Assembly (NCBI RefSeq): GCF_903469665.1
Contig: NZ_CAGKLC010000002.1
Span: 62,001-126,000 of the forward strand
DNA length: 64,000 bases
Reading direction: 5' to 3'
Source: Flavobacterium sp. UGB4466
GTDB lineage: Bacteria; Bacteroidota; Bacteroidia; Flavobacteriales; Flavobacteriaceae
This document shows positions 51,052 to 59,903 of the stretch, piece by piece (within the stretch, counting starts at the first letter, position 1; the number at the start of each line of letters is the position of its first letter). Both the position numbers and the translations under genes were made by a program. The notes under the pieces are model-generated. The model was not told where the DNA came from, did not search any database, and saw only the letters and a program-made list of their open reading frames with translations.

Positions 51052-52296
51052 ATGGACGTTTTAAAAATAGCAACAGCAGGAAGTGTAGATGACGGGAAAA
51101 GTACTTTGATCGGAAGATTACTGTACGATACCAAATCATTGACGACAGATAAAATCGAAGCGATCGAGAAAAGCAGCAAGCAAAAAGGATACGATTATCT
51201 TGATTTTTCACTGGCAACTGACGGATTAGTGGCGGAGAGAGAACAAGGAATCACAATTGATGTGGCACATATTTATTTCTCGACTGCAAAGAAAAGTTAC
51301 ATTATTGCCGATACTCCGGGTCACGTAGAATATACCAGAAATATGGTAACGGGAGCTTCAACTTCTCAGGTTTCCATTATCTTAATTGATGCGAGAAAAG
51401 GCGTAATCGAACAAACGTACCGTCACTTTTTTATCAATAATTTATTGAGAGTAAAAGAGGTGATTGTGGCGATCAATAAAATGGATTTAGTGGATTATTC
51501 AGAAGACGTTTTCAATAAAATCAAAGCCGATTTCCAAGCTCTAAATGCCAAAAGTACTTTCAAGGAGCAAAACGTAAGTTACATTCCGTTAAGTGCCATC
51601 AACGGAGGAAATGTTGTGGACAAATCAGAAAACATGAAGTGGTACGATGGACAAACGGTGTTGGAGCATTTAGAAGGATTACATTCTCATGATGTTTACG
51701 AGCCAGGGAAAGCACGTTTTCCGGTTCAAACCGTTATTCGTCCAAAGACTGAAGAATACCACGACTTTAGAGGTTATGCCGGTAAATTATACGGAAACTC
51801 AATAAAAGTAGGAGATGCTGTAACAGTACTTCCTTCATTGACAGAATCAAAAGTTTCAAAAATTCACTTTTTCGACAAACAATTTGATGAAGCCGTTGCA
51901 GGTTCTTCGATCACCATCGAATTAGAAAATGATATCAATGTGACAAGAGGTGATATGATTGTAAAATCATCAGAGCTTCCAAAAATTGAAAAAGAAATAC
52001 ACACAACAGTATGCTGGATGGACAGTAAAAAACTGGTTCCGGGTACAAAATATATCGTTCAGCACAATACCAATTCGGTTTTAGCAAAAGTAGAAAGTAT
52101 TAAAAATACAATTGCAACAGATTATTCAGGAACAACACCGGCATCACAGTTAGCAATTAACGAGATAGGAGAAGTAAGCATTAAATTAAGCAAGCCTTTA
52201 TATTTTGATGCCTATAATGACAATAAATCAAACGGTGCATTCATCTTAATTGATACCGCAACGAATACAACAGCAGGAGTAGGATTCATCAGATAG
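51052..52296 (+). CDS. cysN: Sulfate adenylyltransferase subunit 1 (GTPase)
   Basis: GTP-hydrolysing regulatory subunit of ATP sulfurylase, 414 aa. G1 GSVDDGKSTLIGRLLYD, switch region EREQGITIDVAHIYF, G3 ADTPGHVEYTRNM and G4 AINKMDLVDY are present, followed by two EF-Tu-like beta domains. There is no C-terminal APS kinase (CysC) domain, which agrees with an APS reductase-type CysH. It is in line with cysD upstream and sir downstream. Confidence 0.97.
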   Translation: MDVLKIATAGSVDDGKSTLIGRLLYDTKSLTTDKIEAIEKSSKQKGYDYLDFSLATDGLVAEREQGITIDVAHIYFSTAKKSYIIADTPGHVEYTRNMVTGASTSQVSIILIDARKGVIEQTYRHFFINNLLRVKEVIVAINKMDLVDYSEDVFNKIKADFQALNAKSTFKEQNVSYIPLSAINGGNVVDKSENMKWYDGQTVLEHLEGLHSHDVYEPGKARFPVQTVIRPKTEEYHDFRGYAGKLYGNSIKVGDAVTVLPSLTESKVSKIHFFDKQFDEAVAGSSITIELENDINVTRGDMIVKSSELPKIEKEIHTTVCWMDSKKLVPGTKYIVQHNTNSVLAKVESIKNTIATDYSGTTPASQLAINEIGEVSIKLSKPLYFDAYNDNKSNGAFILIDTATNTTAGVGFIR

Positions 52297-52381
52297 TTGA
52301 GAGTTTGTGGTTTTTAGTTGATAGTTCTGCTGTCAACAACCTAACTATAAACAACCAACAATAAACTACAAACTAAGAGAA
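52297..52381. repeat. Low-complexity repeats between cysN and sir
   Basis: Words such as AACAACCTAACTATAAACAAC and CAACAATAAACTACAAAC fill the 85-nt gap. Preceded by GTTTGTGGTTTTTAGTTGATAG, which is partly complementary to the later words, so a hairpin is possible. Confidence 0.6.
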
Positions 52382-54472
52382 ATGGAAAGTTTTAGAACAG
52401 AAATAGAAAATCCGGTAGTTCAGAAAGAGATTATCGATTTAGAAAAAAAGATTCATTTGTTCCGTGGAGGAAAAATTGATGATGAGCGTTTTCGTAGTCT
52501 TCGTTTAGCACGTGGAATCTATGGACAACGTCAGGAAGGTGTTCAAATGATTCGTATTAAATTGCCTTATGGTAAAGTAACCAGCGAACAATTGATCCGT
52601 ATTACAAAAGTTTCTGATGAATATTCTACAGGGCGTCTCCACATTACAACACGTCAGGACATTCAGATTCACTATGTAAGTCTGGACAGAACTCCGGAAC
52701 TTTGGGCAAATCTGGCCAAAGACGATGTTACTTTGCGTGAAGCTTGTGGTAACACTGTTCGAAATATTACAGGAAGCGAATTGGCAGGTGTGGATGTAAA
52801 CGAACCGTTTGACGTTTCGCCTTATGCACATGCTCTATTTCAATATCTTTTAAGAAACCCTATCTGTCAGGAAATGGGACGTAAATTTAAAATTTCGTTC
52901 TCGTCCTCTGATGAAGATACCGCTTTGAGTTATTTACATGATTTAGGATTTATTCCAAAAATTGTAAATGGTGAGCGTGGTTTCAAAATCATGTTTGGTG
53001 GAGGTTTAGGTTCTCAGCCTGCTCATGCCGAATTACTTTCCGAATTCGTTCCGGCAAATCAGATCATTCCAACAGCAGAAGGAATCGTTCGTATTTTTGA
53101 TCGATACGGTGAACGTGCTAAAAGAATGAAAGCCCGTATGAAATTCCTGATCAAAGAAATGGGAAGAGATGTTTTCCTTGATCTGGTTGAAAAAGAGAAA
53201 AAAGCAATCGCTTTTGAAACGTACGAAATTGACACCACAGCTTTTGACGGATCAATTCCGGAACCGTTATTAGAAGTGCCACAAGTTGCCATTGAAGATC
53301 AGGCAGCATACGAAGCCTGGAAAAAATCAAATGTAATTGCTCAAAAGCAGGAAGGTTATTATGCTATTGGAATCAAAGTTTTATTAGGAGATTTTTACAC
53401 CGATAAAGCCCGATTATTAGCCGATTTAATTAAAAATTACGCCGCAAATGAACTTCGTTTTTCATTGCGTCAGAATATTGTAATACGTCATGTGAAAGAA
53501 GCGAATTTACCTTTCTTCTATCAGGAATTGGCTAAGCTGAACTTTGTTCATTTAGGATATAATTCAACGGCAGATATTACAGCATGTCCGGGTACAGATA
53601 CTTGCAATTTGGGGATTGCAAGTAGTACCGGAATTGCAGAAGAATTAGAAAAAGTATTAAGTGCTGAATATCCTCAATATTTAAACAATCGTGAAATTGA
53701 AATCAAAATCAGTGGTTGTATGAATGCTTGTGGGCAGCATAATATGTCGGCAATTGGTTTCCAGGGAATGTCAATCAATTCCGGAAAATTGGTAGCTCCG
53801 GCTTTACAGGTTTTGTTAGGCGGAGGAAGATTAGGAAACGGAGCCGGTCGTTTTGCCGATAAAGTAATTAAAGTACCTAGTCGTAGAGGTCCGGATGCGT
53901 TGCGTACGATCTTAAATGATTTTGATACCAATGGAAGCGGACAAAAGTTTCTGGATTATTATGATACAAAAGGCGAGAAATATTTCTATGAAATCTTAAA
54001 ACCTTACGCTGATGTAACCAATTTAACAGAAGCTGATTTCGTAGATTGGGGTAATGCAGACAATTATGTAAAAGCAGTTGGAGTTGGAGAATGTGCCGGA
54101 GTGGTAATTGATTTGGTGGCGACCTTATTGTTAGAAGCCAAAGACAAATTAACATTCGCACAGGAATCTTTCGACGAAAATAAATGGTCAGATGCTATTT
54201 ACCATGCTTACGCCGGATTTGTAAACGGTGCAAAAGCTTTATTGCTTTCTGAAAACGAAAAAACAAACAATCATGCAGGAATCGTTGATTTGTTTGATAC
54301 CGTTTTCATTGCAACCGGTAAAATTGAACTGGCAACATCATTCAGAGAATTAGTGTATCAAATCAATGCAATACAACCTTCAGAAGCATTTGCAAAACAA
54401 TACATTCAGGAAGGAATTGCATTTTTTGATACGATAGAAAAATATAGAGCTCAACAATTAGAAAATGCTTAA
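52382..54472 (+). CDS. Siroheme sulfite reductase with C-terminal HEPN-like domain
   Basis: Reduces sulfite to sulfide with six electrons, 696 aa. Residues 1 to about 545 hold the two Nir/Sir half-repeats (LRLARGIYGQRQEGVQMIRI, STGRLHITTRQDIQIHYV) and the siroheme/[4Fe-4S] ligands: TACPGTDTCNLGIASSTGIA (C-x5-C) and SGCMNACGQH (C-x3-C). Residues about 560-696 are an added helical domain (FAQESFDENKWSDAIYHAYA, NGAKALLLSENEKTNNHAGI) like HEPN/nucleotidyl-associated four-helix proteins. The fusion is seen in Flavobacteriia as far as I know, but its purpose is unclear. Electrons probably come from ferredoxin through the reductase gene fpr at 56139. It overlaps cobA by 8 nt. Confidence 0.9.
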   Translation: MESFRTEIENPVVQKEIIDLEKKIHLFRGGKIDDERFRSLRLARGIYGQRQEGVQMIRIKLPYGKVTSEQLIRITKVSDEYSTGRLHITTRQDIQIHYVSLDRTPELWANLAKDDVTLREACGNTVRNITGSELAGVDVNEPFDVSPYAHALFQYLLRNPICQEMGRKFKISFSSSDEDTALSYLHDLGFIPKIVNGERGFKIMFGGGLGSQPAHAELLSEFVPANQIIPTAEGIVRIFDRYGERAKRMKARMKFLIKEMGRDVFLDLVEKEKKAIAFETYEIDTTAFDGSIPEPLLEVPQVAIEDQAAYEAWKKSNVIAQKQEGYYAIGIKVLLGDFYTDKARLLADLIKNYAANELRFSLRQNIVIRHVKEANLPFFYQELAKLNFVHLGYNSTADITACPGTDTCNLGIASSTGIAEELEKVLSAEYPQYLNNREIEIKISGCMNACGQHNMSAIGFQGMSINSGKLVAPALQVLLGGGRLGNGAGRFADKVIKVPSRRGPDALRTILNDFDTNGSGQKFLDYYDTKGEKYFYEILKPYADVTNLTEADFVDWGNADNYVKAVGVGECAGVVIDLVATLLLEAKDKLTFAQESFDENKWSDAIYHAYAGFVNGAKALLLSENEKTNNHAGIVDLFDTVFIATGKIELATSFRELVYQINAIQPSEAFAKQYIQEGIAFFDTIEKYRAQQLENA

Positions 54473-55238
54473 TATCAAACCAAAAGTAACTTTAGTTGGT
54501 GCGGGTCCCGGTGATCCGGATTTGCTTACGCTGAAAGCGGTAAAAGCACTTGCTGGAGCGAATGTGGTTTTGTATGATGCATTGGCCAATGAAGAGATAT
54601 TAGCCCACGCTCCTAAAAATGCGATTCGGATTTTTGTTGGAAAAAAAATAGGCAATCATGCTTACACGCAGGATCAGATCAATCAATTGATTGTGGATAA
54701 TGCTTTGACCTACGGAAATGTAGTCCGTTTAAAAGGTGGTGATCCGTTTATTTTTGGACGTGGAAGTGAAGAAATTGAATTCATCGAAAGTTTTGGAATC
54801 GAGACGTTCGTGGTTCCCGGAATATCTTCGGTAGTGGCAGTTCCGGCAAGCCAAGGCATATCAATCACCAAAAGAGGGGTTTCCGAAAGTTTTTGGGCCA
54901 TAACAGGTACAACTTCTGACAGGAAATTATCTTCAGACGTTGCTTTAGCTGCACAGTCCTCTGCAACAGTCGTAATTTTGATGGGGATGCACAAGCTGCC
55001 TCAGATTATTGATTTGTTTCAAAAAGAAAACAAAGGAAATTTGCCCGTTGCGATCATTCAAAATGGAACAATGCCCGATGAAAAAGTGGGTGTAGGAACG
55101 GTAAATTCGATTCTGGAAATTGTAGAAGAGAAGAAACTGAGTTCGCCGGCAATTATTGTACTTGGAGAAGTTGTTCGCGAAAGCAATAAACTAAAAGGAT
55201 TTTTCGAAGAATTTCTGTCCAAAGAAATGATGAGATAA
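54465..55238 (+). CDS. cobA: Uroporphyrinogen-III C-methyltransferase
   Basis: SAM-dependent enzyme that makes precorrin-2, the siroheme precursor needed by sulfite reductase, 257 aa. Motifs: VTLVGAGPGDPDLLTLKAVK at residue 8, VVRLKGGDPFIFGRGSEEIE near residue 85, and VVPGISSVVAVPASQGISIT near 117, followed by TVVILMGMHKL. Its start overlaps the sulfite reductase stop by 8 nt, so the two are translationally coupled: the enzyme and its cofactor are made together. The siroheme branch continues with the gene at 55369. Confidence 0.96.
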   Translation: MLNIKPKVTLVGAGPGDPDLLTLKAVKALAGANVVLYDALANEEILAHAPKNAIRIFVGKKIGNHAYTQDQINQLIVDNALTYGNVVRLKGGDPFIFGRGSEEIEFIESFGIETFVVPGISSVVAVPASQGISITKRGVSESFWAITGTTSDRKLSSDVALAAQSSATVVILMGMHKLPQIIDLFQKENKGNLPVAIIQNGTMPDEKVGVGTVNSILEIVEEKKLSSPAIIVLGEVVRESNKLKGFFEEFLSKEMMR

Positions 55239-55368
55239 AGTGCCGTAAAAATGATTCCTCACATAATCTTGATTTTCAGTCGGTAAAATGTCTTGGGTAT
55301 AAAATTGGGTTTTTAGCCTGATGAAAGCAAAAAATCATCTAATTTTGATTGGATGAAATTGAATTAAA

Positions 55369-55950
55369 ATGGAACAAAACGAATTATATCCTGTATTCCT
55401 GAAGCTTCATAATCTAAATGTTCTGATTGTTGGCGGAGGAAATGTAGGATTGGAAAAGCTCTCTTTTTTATTAAAGTCGAGTCCCAATGCAAATGTTGAG
55501 GTGGTAGCGCCAAATTTTCATTTAGAAATAAAGGTTTTGGCTGAGAAACATCCTTCGATTACATTGACAAAATCGAAGTTCAAAAAGAAAATGCTCAAAA
55601 AACGCCACATGGTAATTGCCTGTACCGATGATTTAAAAGTCAATAAAAGGGTATACGAATTATCCCGAAAGCGTTATTTGATTTGCAATATTGCAGATAC
55701 ACCGGATTTATGTGATTATTATTTAGGTGGAATCGTAACCAAAGGCAATGTGAAAATTGCCATTTCGACCAACGGAAAATCGCCAACAACAGCCAAAAGA
55801 CTTCGGGAGTTTTTTGAAGAGGTAATTCCAGAGGATATCAATAAAATGGTCGAAAACCTTAATGAATATCGAAAGACATTAAAAGGTAATTTTGAAGAGA
55901 AAGTGAAAAGAATGAACGAGATCACAGCTTCATTGAAAAATAAGGAATAG
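55369..55950 (+). CDS. Precorrin-2 dehydrogenase / sirohydrochlorin ferrochelatase-like (CysG N-terminal, Met8)
   Basis: A 193-aa protein of the Met8/CysG N-terminal type: Rossmann motif LNVLIVGGGNVGLEKLSFLL near residue 13, DTPDLCDYYLGGIVTKGNVK near 107 and STNGKSPTTAKRLREFFEE near 132. It oxidises precorrin-2 to sirohydrochlorin with NAD+ and may also insert iron. With cobA and sir it completes siroheme-dependent sulfite reduction. It follows cobA by 130 nt without a visible terminator. Confidence 0.93.
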   Translation: MEQNELYPVFLKLHNLNVLIVGGGNVGLEKLSFLLKSSPNANVEVVAPNFHLEIKVLAEKHPSITLTKSKFKKKMLKKRHMVIACTDDLKVNKRVYELSRKRYLICNIADTPDLCDYYLGGIVTKGNVKIAISTNGKSPTTAKRLREFFEEVIPEDINKMVENLNEYRKTLKGNFEEKVKRMNEITASLKNKE

Positions 55951-55955
55951 TAATA

Positions 55956-55998
55956 GTTCCGAAAGAACGGTTCGTATGGTAACGTCGGGTTTTAACCC
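55956..55998. repeat. Double-hairpin palindromic repeat
   Basis: Hairpin GTTC-cgaaa-GAAC (55956-55968), spacer CGTATGGTAACGTC, hairpin GGGTTttAACCC (55987-55998), in the gap before the ferredoxin reductase gene. Confidence 0.75.
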
Positions 55999-56138
55999 AA
56001 TGGATAAACGAAATAACCGCTTCAATAAAAAATAAAGAGTAAAAAATTCCGCAAGGAAATCAATGACAAAAATCATTGAAATTAGAATAAATTATTCGTT
56101 CCTTTGCATTATTAAGAATGATTATAAACAACAACATA

Positions 56139-57191
56139 ATGATTAAAACAGATATACTTATAATTGGAGCAGGCCCAACAGGATTATTTGCCGTTTTCGA
56201 GGCAGGATTATTAAAATTAAAATGTCATATTTTAGATGCTTTACCACAGGCGGGAGGACAACTTTCAGAATTGTATCCAAAAAAACCTATTTATGATATT
56301 CCTGGATTCCCTGAAGTATTGGCAGGAGATTTAATCGACGGACTGATGGAGCAAATCAAACAATTTGAGCCTGGTTTTACGTTAGGAGAGCGTGCAGAAA
56401 CGATTGAGAAACAAGAAGACGGAAGTTTTATTGTAACTTCAAATAAGGGAACTAAATTTCACGCACCGGTTATTGCTATTGCAGGAGGTTTGGGAAGTTT
56501 TGAGCCACGTAAACCACTTATTGAAGATATCGAGTTTTACGAGGATAAAGGAGTAAAATATTTCATCAAAAATCCGGAGAAATTCAGAGACAAAAAAGTT
56601 GTAATCGCCGGAGGAGGAGATTCAGCCTTGGACTGGAGTATCTTTTTAGCGAATGTAGCTTCAGAAGTTACTTTAATTCACCGTAGAAATGAATTTAGAG
56701 GAGCTTTAGATTCTGTAGAAAAAGTACAGGAATTGAAGACAGCCGGAAAAATTAAATTAATCACGCCGGCAGAAGTGATCGGAATCAATGGTGCTGAGCA
56801 CGTTGAATCATTAGATATCGAAGAAAACGGAGCACACCGTAAAATCGAAACAGACTATTTTATTCCGCTTTTCGGATTAACACCTAAATTAGGACCAATC
56901 GGAGACTGGGGATTAGAAATCGAGAAAAATGCCATTAAAGTAAATAATGCATTAGATTACCAAACTAATATTCCGGGAATCTTCGCTATTGGAGACGTAA
57001 ATACTTACCCAGGAAAATTAAAACTGATTCTTTGTGGATTCCATGAAGCTACTTTAATGTGTCAGGCCGCTTATCAAATCATCAATCCGGGTAAAAAATA
57101 CGTTTTAAAATACACTACAGTTTCAGGTGTAGATGGTTTCGACGGAACTCGTAAAGAAGCTCCAAAAGCAGTTGTTAAGGCGATAGTTTAA
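56139..57191 (+). CDS. Ferredoxin-NADP+ reductase, thioredoxin-reductase-like (YumC type)
   Basis: FAD/NAD(P)H oxidoreductase, 350 aa. I start at ATG 56139 because MIKTDILIIGAGPTGLFAVF begins the FAD-binding Rossmann fold; an in-frame ATG exists 21 nt upstream. NADPH motif VVIAGGGDSALDWSIFLAN near residue 155; C-terminal FAD motif IFAIGDVNTYPGKLKLI near 287. There is no CxxC redox pair, which distinguishes it from thioredoxin reductase and points to a YumC-type ferredoxin reductase. As the last gene of the sulfur operon it likely feeds electrons through ferredoxin to sulfite reductase. Confidence 0.9.
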   Translation: MIKTDILIIGAGPTGLFAVFEAGLLKLKCHILDALPQAGGQLSELYPKKPIYDIPGFPEVLAGDLIDGLMEQIKQFEPGFTLGERAETIEKQEDGSFIVTSNKGTKFHAPVIAIAGGLGSFEPRKPLIEDIEFYEDKGVKYFIKNPEKFRDKKVVIAGGGDSALDWSIFLANVASEVTLIHRRNEFRGALDSVEKVQELKTAGKIKLITPAEVIGINGAEHVESLDIEENGAHRKIETDYFIPLFGLTPKLGPIGDWGLEIEKNAIKVNNALDYQTNIPGIFAIGDVNTYPGKLKLILCGFHEATLMCQAAYQIINPGKKYVLKYTTVSGVDGFDGTRKEAPKAVVKAIV

Positions 57192-57243
57192 TTCTAAGGG
57201 GCTGAGGTACTGAGGTGCTAAGGTTCTAAGATTTTATATAGAG

Positions 57244-57273
57244 AAAGCTCGAACTTTTAGTTTGGGCTTTTTT
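57244..57273 (+). terminator. Terminator of the sulfur operon
   Basis: Stem AAAGCTCGAAC / GTTTGGGCTTT (two G/T-type pairs) with a short loop and seven T's, between fpr and the toxin-antitoxin pair. Confidence 0.7.
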
Positions 57274-57279
57274 TATTTG

Positions 57280-57287
57280 TATCTTTG
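57280..57287 (+). promoter_or_regulatory. -7 box of the RelE/ParE module
   Basis: TATCTTTG, a perfect TAnnTTTG match 22 nt before the antitoxin ATG; the same box precedes the higBA pair. Confidence 0.6.
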
Positions 57288-57308
57288 TAATTATAAATTT
57301 TGAGTATC

Positions 57309-57536
57309 ATGGATTTAGAGGCTAGAAAATATCAATTTATTCAGAAATTGTTTAAGGTGGAAGATGAGAGTGTTTTAGAGAAACTAGAATTGGTTTTGAA
57401 AGCAAATCAAGATGATTGGTTTGATGAATTATCAGAATTGGAGAAAAATGAAATTCAAATTGGATTAGACCAAGCCGAGAAAGGTGAATTTATAAGCCAT
57501 GAAGATGTCATGAAAAGGTTTTCGAAATGGCATTAA
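57309..57536 (+). CDS. Antitoxin of a RelE/ParE-type module
   Basis: A 75-aa acidic, helical protein starting at ATG 57309 (an in-frame TTG lies 9 nt earlier). It has the pattern of short addiction-module antitoxins: KYQFIQKLFKVEDESVLEKL, then DDWFDELSELEKNEIQIGLD and a C-terminal toxin-binding tail, EDVMKRFSKWH. No DNA-binding motif is obvious. It overlaps the toxin gene by 10 nt, so translation is coupled. It sits between the cys operon and metH and is the second TA pair in the window. Confidence 0.8.
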   Translation: MDLEARKYQFIQKLFKVEDESVLEKLELVLKANQDDWFDELSELEKNEIQIGLDQAEKGEFISHEDVMKRFSKWH

Positions 57537-57820
57537 AATTTATTTGGACTTCCCAAGCTGTAAAAGGCTTTAATAAAGTTGTCGATTATCTTGAAGCGAA
57601 ATGGACGGCAAAAGAAATCTCAAATTTAGAAAATAAAATTCAGCAAGTACTAAATCAAATCAGTCTGAATCCGGAACAATTTCCAAAATCTGAAAAATAC
57701 AGTTCACTACATAAAGCAATTGTAGACAAAAATAATTATTTAGTTTACCGCGTAAATAAGGAAGCTAATACTGTTGAAATTATCAATTTTAGAGGAACAA
57801 AGCAGAAGCGCAATTACTAA
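57527..57820 (+). CDS. RelE/ParE-family toxin
   Basis: A 97-aa toxin: FIWTSQAVKGFNKVVDYLEA at the N terminus, KWTAKEISNLENKIQQVLNQ helices, and the conserved beta-strand YRVNKEANTVEIINFRGTKQ near the end, where RelE/ParE toxins carry catalytic or gyrase-binding residues. The LSLNPEQFP-like segment (ISLNPEQFPKS) is also typical. ParE (gyrase inhibitor) versus RelE (mRNA interferase) cannot be decided. It overlaps the antitoxin gene by 10 nt. Confidence 0.85.
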   Translation: MALKFIWTSQAVKGFNKVVDYLEAKWTAKEISNLENKIQQVLNQISLNPEQFPKSEKYSSLHKAIVDKNNYLVYRVNKEANTVEIINFRGTKQKRNY

Positions 57821-57912
57821 GCAAACTTAAACTTAGAAACTCAGTATCTTAGAGCCTTAGTTTCTAAGTACCTTAAAAAGAACCTTAGCATCTCAGAAAC
57901 TTTAAAAAACAC

Positions 57913-57943
57913 TTGCAATTGTTGAGACTATGTCTTTACTTTG
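57913..57943 (+). promoter_or_regulatory. metH promoter
   Basis: TTG (57913-57915), 20 nt, TTACTTTG (57936-57943); about 24 nt upstream of the SAM-I element. Confidence 0.55.
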
Positions 57944-57966
57944 CACTGTTCTTAAAATTATTGAAA

Positions 57967-58077
57967 GTTATCACGAAAGGCGGAGGGAAAGACCCAATGA
58001 AACCTTAGCAACCCTTTATCATAAAGAAGGTGCTACATTCTACTTAATACAACATCTTTGTATTCAAGATAGATAAC
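57967..58077 (+). promoter_or_regulatory. SAM-I (S-box) riboswitch upstream of metH
   Basis: P1 GTTATC (57967-57972) / GATAAC (58072-58077). Conserved S-box core: GGAGGGAAAGACCCAATGAA, CCTTAGCAACCC, hairpin CTTTATcATAAAG, AAGGTGCTACATTCTAC, then a variable P4 with ACATCTTTGTATT. The most similar element in the window is the metX S-box. The platform is not clear; a hairpin TTAACGCA-tttttttg-TGCTTAA (about 58161-58183) may act. Confidence 0.94.
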
Positions 58078-58321
58078 ACAAATACATTACACGTATTTCT
58101 CAAACTTTTCCTGACAATCTTACAATATTATTTTACTGAATTCAGTATCATGAGCGAATCATTAACGCATTTTTTTGTGCTTAATCTTTCCTGCTTTTTG
58201 TTGCGAACTTTTTAGATCTGACAGCTTTATTTAAACTGTTGGATTTAAAGTGAAAATAGAATTAATAAAAAAACTTAGCATCGTAGAACCTCAGTGTCTT
58301 AGTGGCTAAAAGAATAAAGAT

Positions 58322-59326
58322 ATGTCAATAACAATTCAGGAAGCAATAAAAAAAAATATCCTAATCCTTGACGGAGCAATGGGAACGATGTTGCAGCGCT
58401 ATAATTTCTCGGAAGAAGATTTTAGAGGAGAGCGTTTCAAAGATTTTCCGCATCCGTTAAAAGGAAACAACGATTTACTATCCATAACACAACCACAAGC
58501 AATCCGCGATGTCCATGCCGCTTATTTTGAAGCTGGTGCAGACATCGTAGAAACCAATACTTTTTCAGGAACTACGATCGGTATGGCCGACTATTTCCTG
58601 GAAGATTTGGTTTATGAACTGAACTACGAATCGGCGAAAATTGCCCGTGAAGTAGCGGATGAATTCACTGCTAAAAATCCGGACAAACCACGTTTCGTAG
58701 CGGGTTCTATCGGACCAACAAACCGTACGGCAAGTATGTCACCGGACGTAAACGACCCGGGGTACAGAGCTGTAACGTTTGATGATTTGCGAATTGCCTA
58801 CAAACAACAGGCAGAAGCCTTAATGGACGGTGGATGTGATTTACTTTTGGTAGAAACCATCTTTGATACGCTAAATGCCAAAGCGGCACTTTTTGCCATC
58901 GAAGAAGTAAAAGAAGAACGCAATCTGGATATTCCAGTCATGGTTTCAGGAACCATCACCGATGCTTCGGGAAGAACACTTTCAGGACAGACGGTTGAAG
59001 CATTCCTGATTTCAGTATCACATATTCCGTTATTGAGTGTAGGGTTCAATTGTGCTTTAGGGGCCGATTTGCTAAAACCATACTTGAAAACCTTATCACA
59101 GCATACACAGTTTAATGTTTCGGCTCATCCAAATGCAGGTCTGCCAAACGCTTTCGGGCAATATGATGAAACTCCGGAACAGACACAAGCCTTAATCAAA
59201 GAATACTTAGACGATAACTTAATCAATATTATTGGAGGCTGTTGCGGAACTACTCCAGATCATATTCGATTAATTGCTGAGGTGGCGAAGGACTATAAAC
59301 CGAGAGTAGCGCCGGTTTTGGGATAA
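58322..59326 (+). CDS. metH: Homocysteine S-methyltransferase domain (N-terminal module of methionine synthase)
   Basis: A 334-aa protein corresponding to the first domain of cobalamin-dependent Met[21 protein letters not shown] at the N terminus and the zinc-binding cysteines: Cys in [12 protein letters not shown] (near residue 242) and the pair in [13 protein letters not shown] (near 307-308). The stop is clean and the next gene begins 1 nt later, so the split is real rather than a frameshift. It works with the pterin/B12 part encoded at 59904. Preceded by a SAM-I riboswitch. Confidence 0.93.
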   Translation: MSITIQEAIKKNILILDGAMGTMLQRYNFSEEDFRGERFKDFPHPLKGNNDLLSITQPQAIRDVHAAYFEAGADIVETNTFSGTTIGMADYFLEDLVYELNYESAKIAREVADEFTAKNPDKPRFVAGSIGPTNRTASMSPDVNDPGYRAVTFDDLRIAYKQQAEALMDGGCDLLLVETIFDTLNAKAALFAIEEVKEERNLDIPVMVSGTITDASGRTLSGQTVEAFLISVSHIPLLSVGFNCALGADLLKPYLKTLSQHTQFNVSAHPNAGLPNAFGQYDETPEQTQALIKEYLDDNLINIIGGCCGTTPDHIRLIAEVAKDYKPRVAPVLG

Positions 59327-59327
59327 G

Positions 59328-59777
59328 ATGGTTGAAAAAACAACATTGGCGGATCTAAGCGAATGGGGAAAAATAATTGTTCCCTTGACGATAATTGGGG
59401 TATTATTCTTTTCTATAAGAAACTCCAATATTGAGAATGAGAAATTTAAAAAGCGGCTTACAGAAGAAACGATCGGATTATCGACCAGAATAGAATACCA
59501 CAATAAAACACGTGGTTTGAAATACTATTTTTATGTGAACAAAAAGATTATATCAGAATGTTCATTAAGAAGTGAAGACTATGATAAAGATTTATCGGGC
59601 AAGTTTTATAAGATAAAATATAATCCGAATAATCCGGAAGAGAATGAGCTTATTCTGGATGGAGAATTGTTACCGGATTCACTTTCGCTTGTTAAAGCGG
59701 GCTTTGTAAAAACTAAATATTATATATATGATGCAGGTGTAACCTGCAAATACATAGAAAAATCAAAATGGAAATAA
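59328..59777 (+). CDS. Small membrane-anchored protein of unknown function between the metH halves
   Basis: A 149-aa protein starting 1 nt after the first metH gene. One hydrophobic helix at about residues 14-29 (IIVPLTIIGVLFFSI) anchors a soluble beta-rich C-terminal domain (TRGLKYYFYVNKKIISECSL, GKFYKIKYNPNNPEENELIL). The GKFYKIKYNPNNPE pattern recurs in small Bacteroidota membrane proteins of unknown role, but I cannot name a family. It is an odd insert, as nothing suggests a link to methionine synthesis beyond position. Confidence 0.65.
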   Translation: MVEKTTLADLSEWGKIIVPLTIIGVLFFSIRNSNIENEKFKKRLTEETIGLSTRIEYHNKTRGLKYYFYVNKKIISECSLRSEDYDKDLSGKFYKIKYNPNNPEENELILDGELLPDSLSLVKAGFVKTKYYIYDAGVTCKYIEKSKWK

Positions 59778-59779
59778 AT

Positions 59780-59841
59780 GTTCCGTTAGGAACAACATAT
59801 CGGTAACGAATATACCTACAAGTTTTTAAAAACCTTATAGG
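59780..59841. repeat. Double-hairpin palindromic repeat
   Basis: Hairpin GTTCC-gtta-GGAAC (59780-59793), spacer CATATCGGTAACG, then an imperfect stem CCTACAAG...CCTTATAGG (59815-59841), in the gap before the second metH gene. Confidence 0.7.
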
Positions 59842-59903
59842 AGACCAATAAGAATAGAAAACTCAGAACCTAAGAATCTTAGGAACTTAGTACCTTAAGA
59901 AAA

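Larger units (their letters stand above)
57821..58321. other. metH leader region
   Basis: 500 nt: first AACTTAGAAACTCAGTATCTTAG-type repeats (57825-57905), then a promoter (57913-57943), a SAM-I riboswitch (57967-58077), about 190 nt of AT-rich leader with possible expression-platform pairings, and a further CTTAGCATCGTAGAACC-type repeat before the start codon. Confidence 0.7.
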
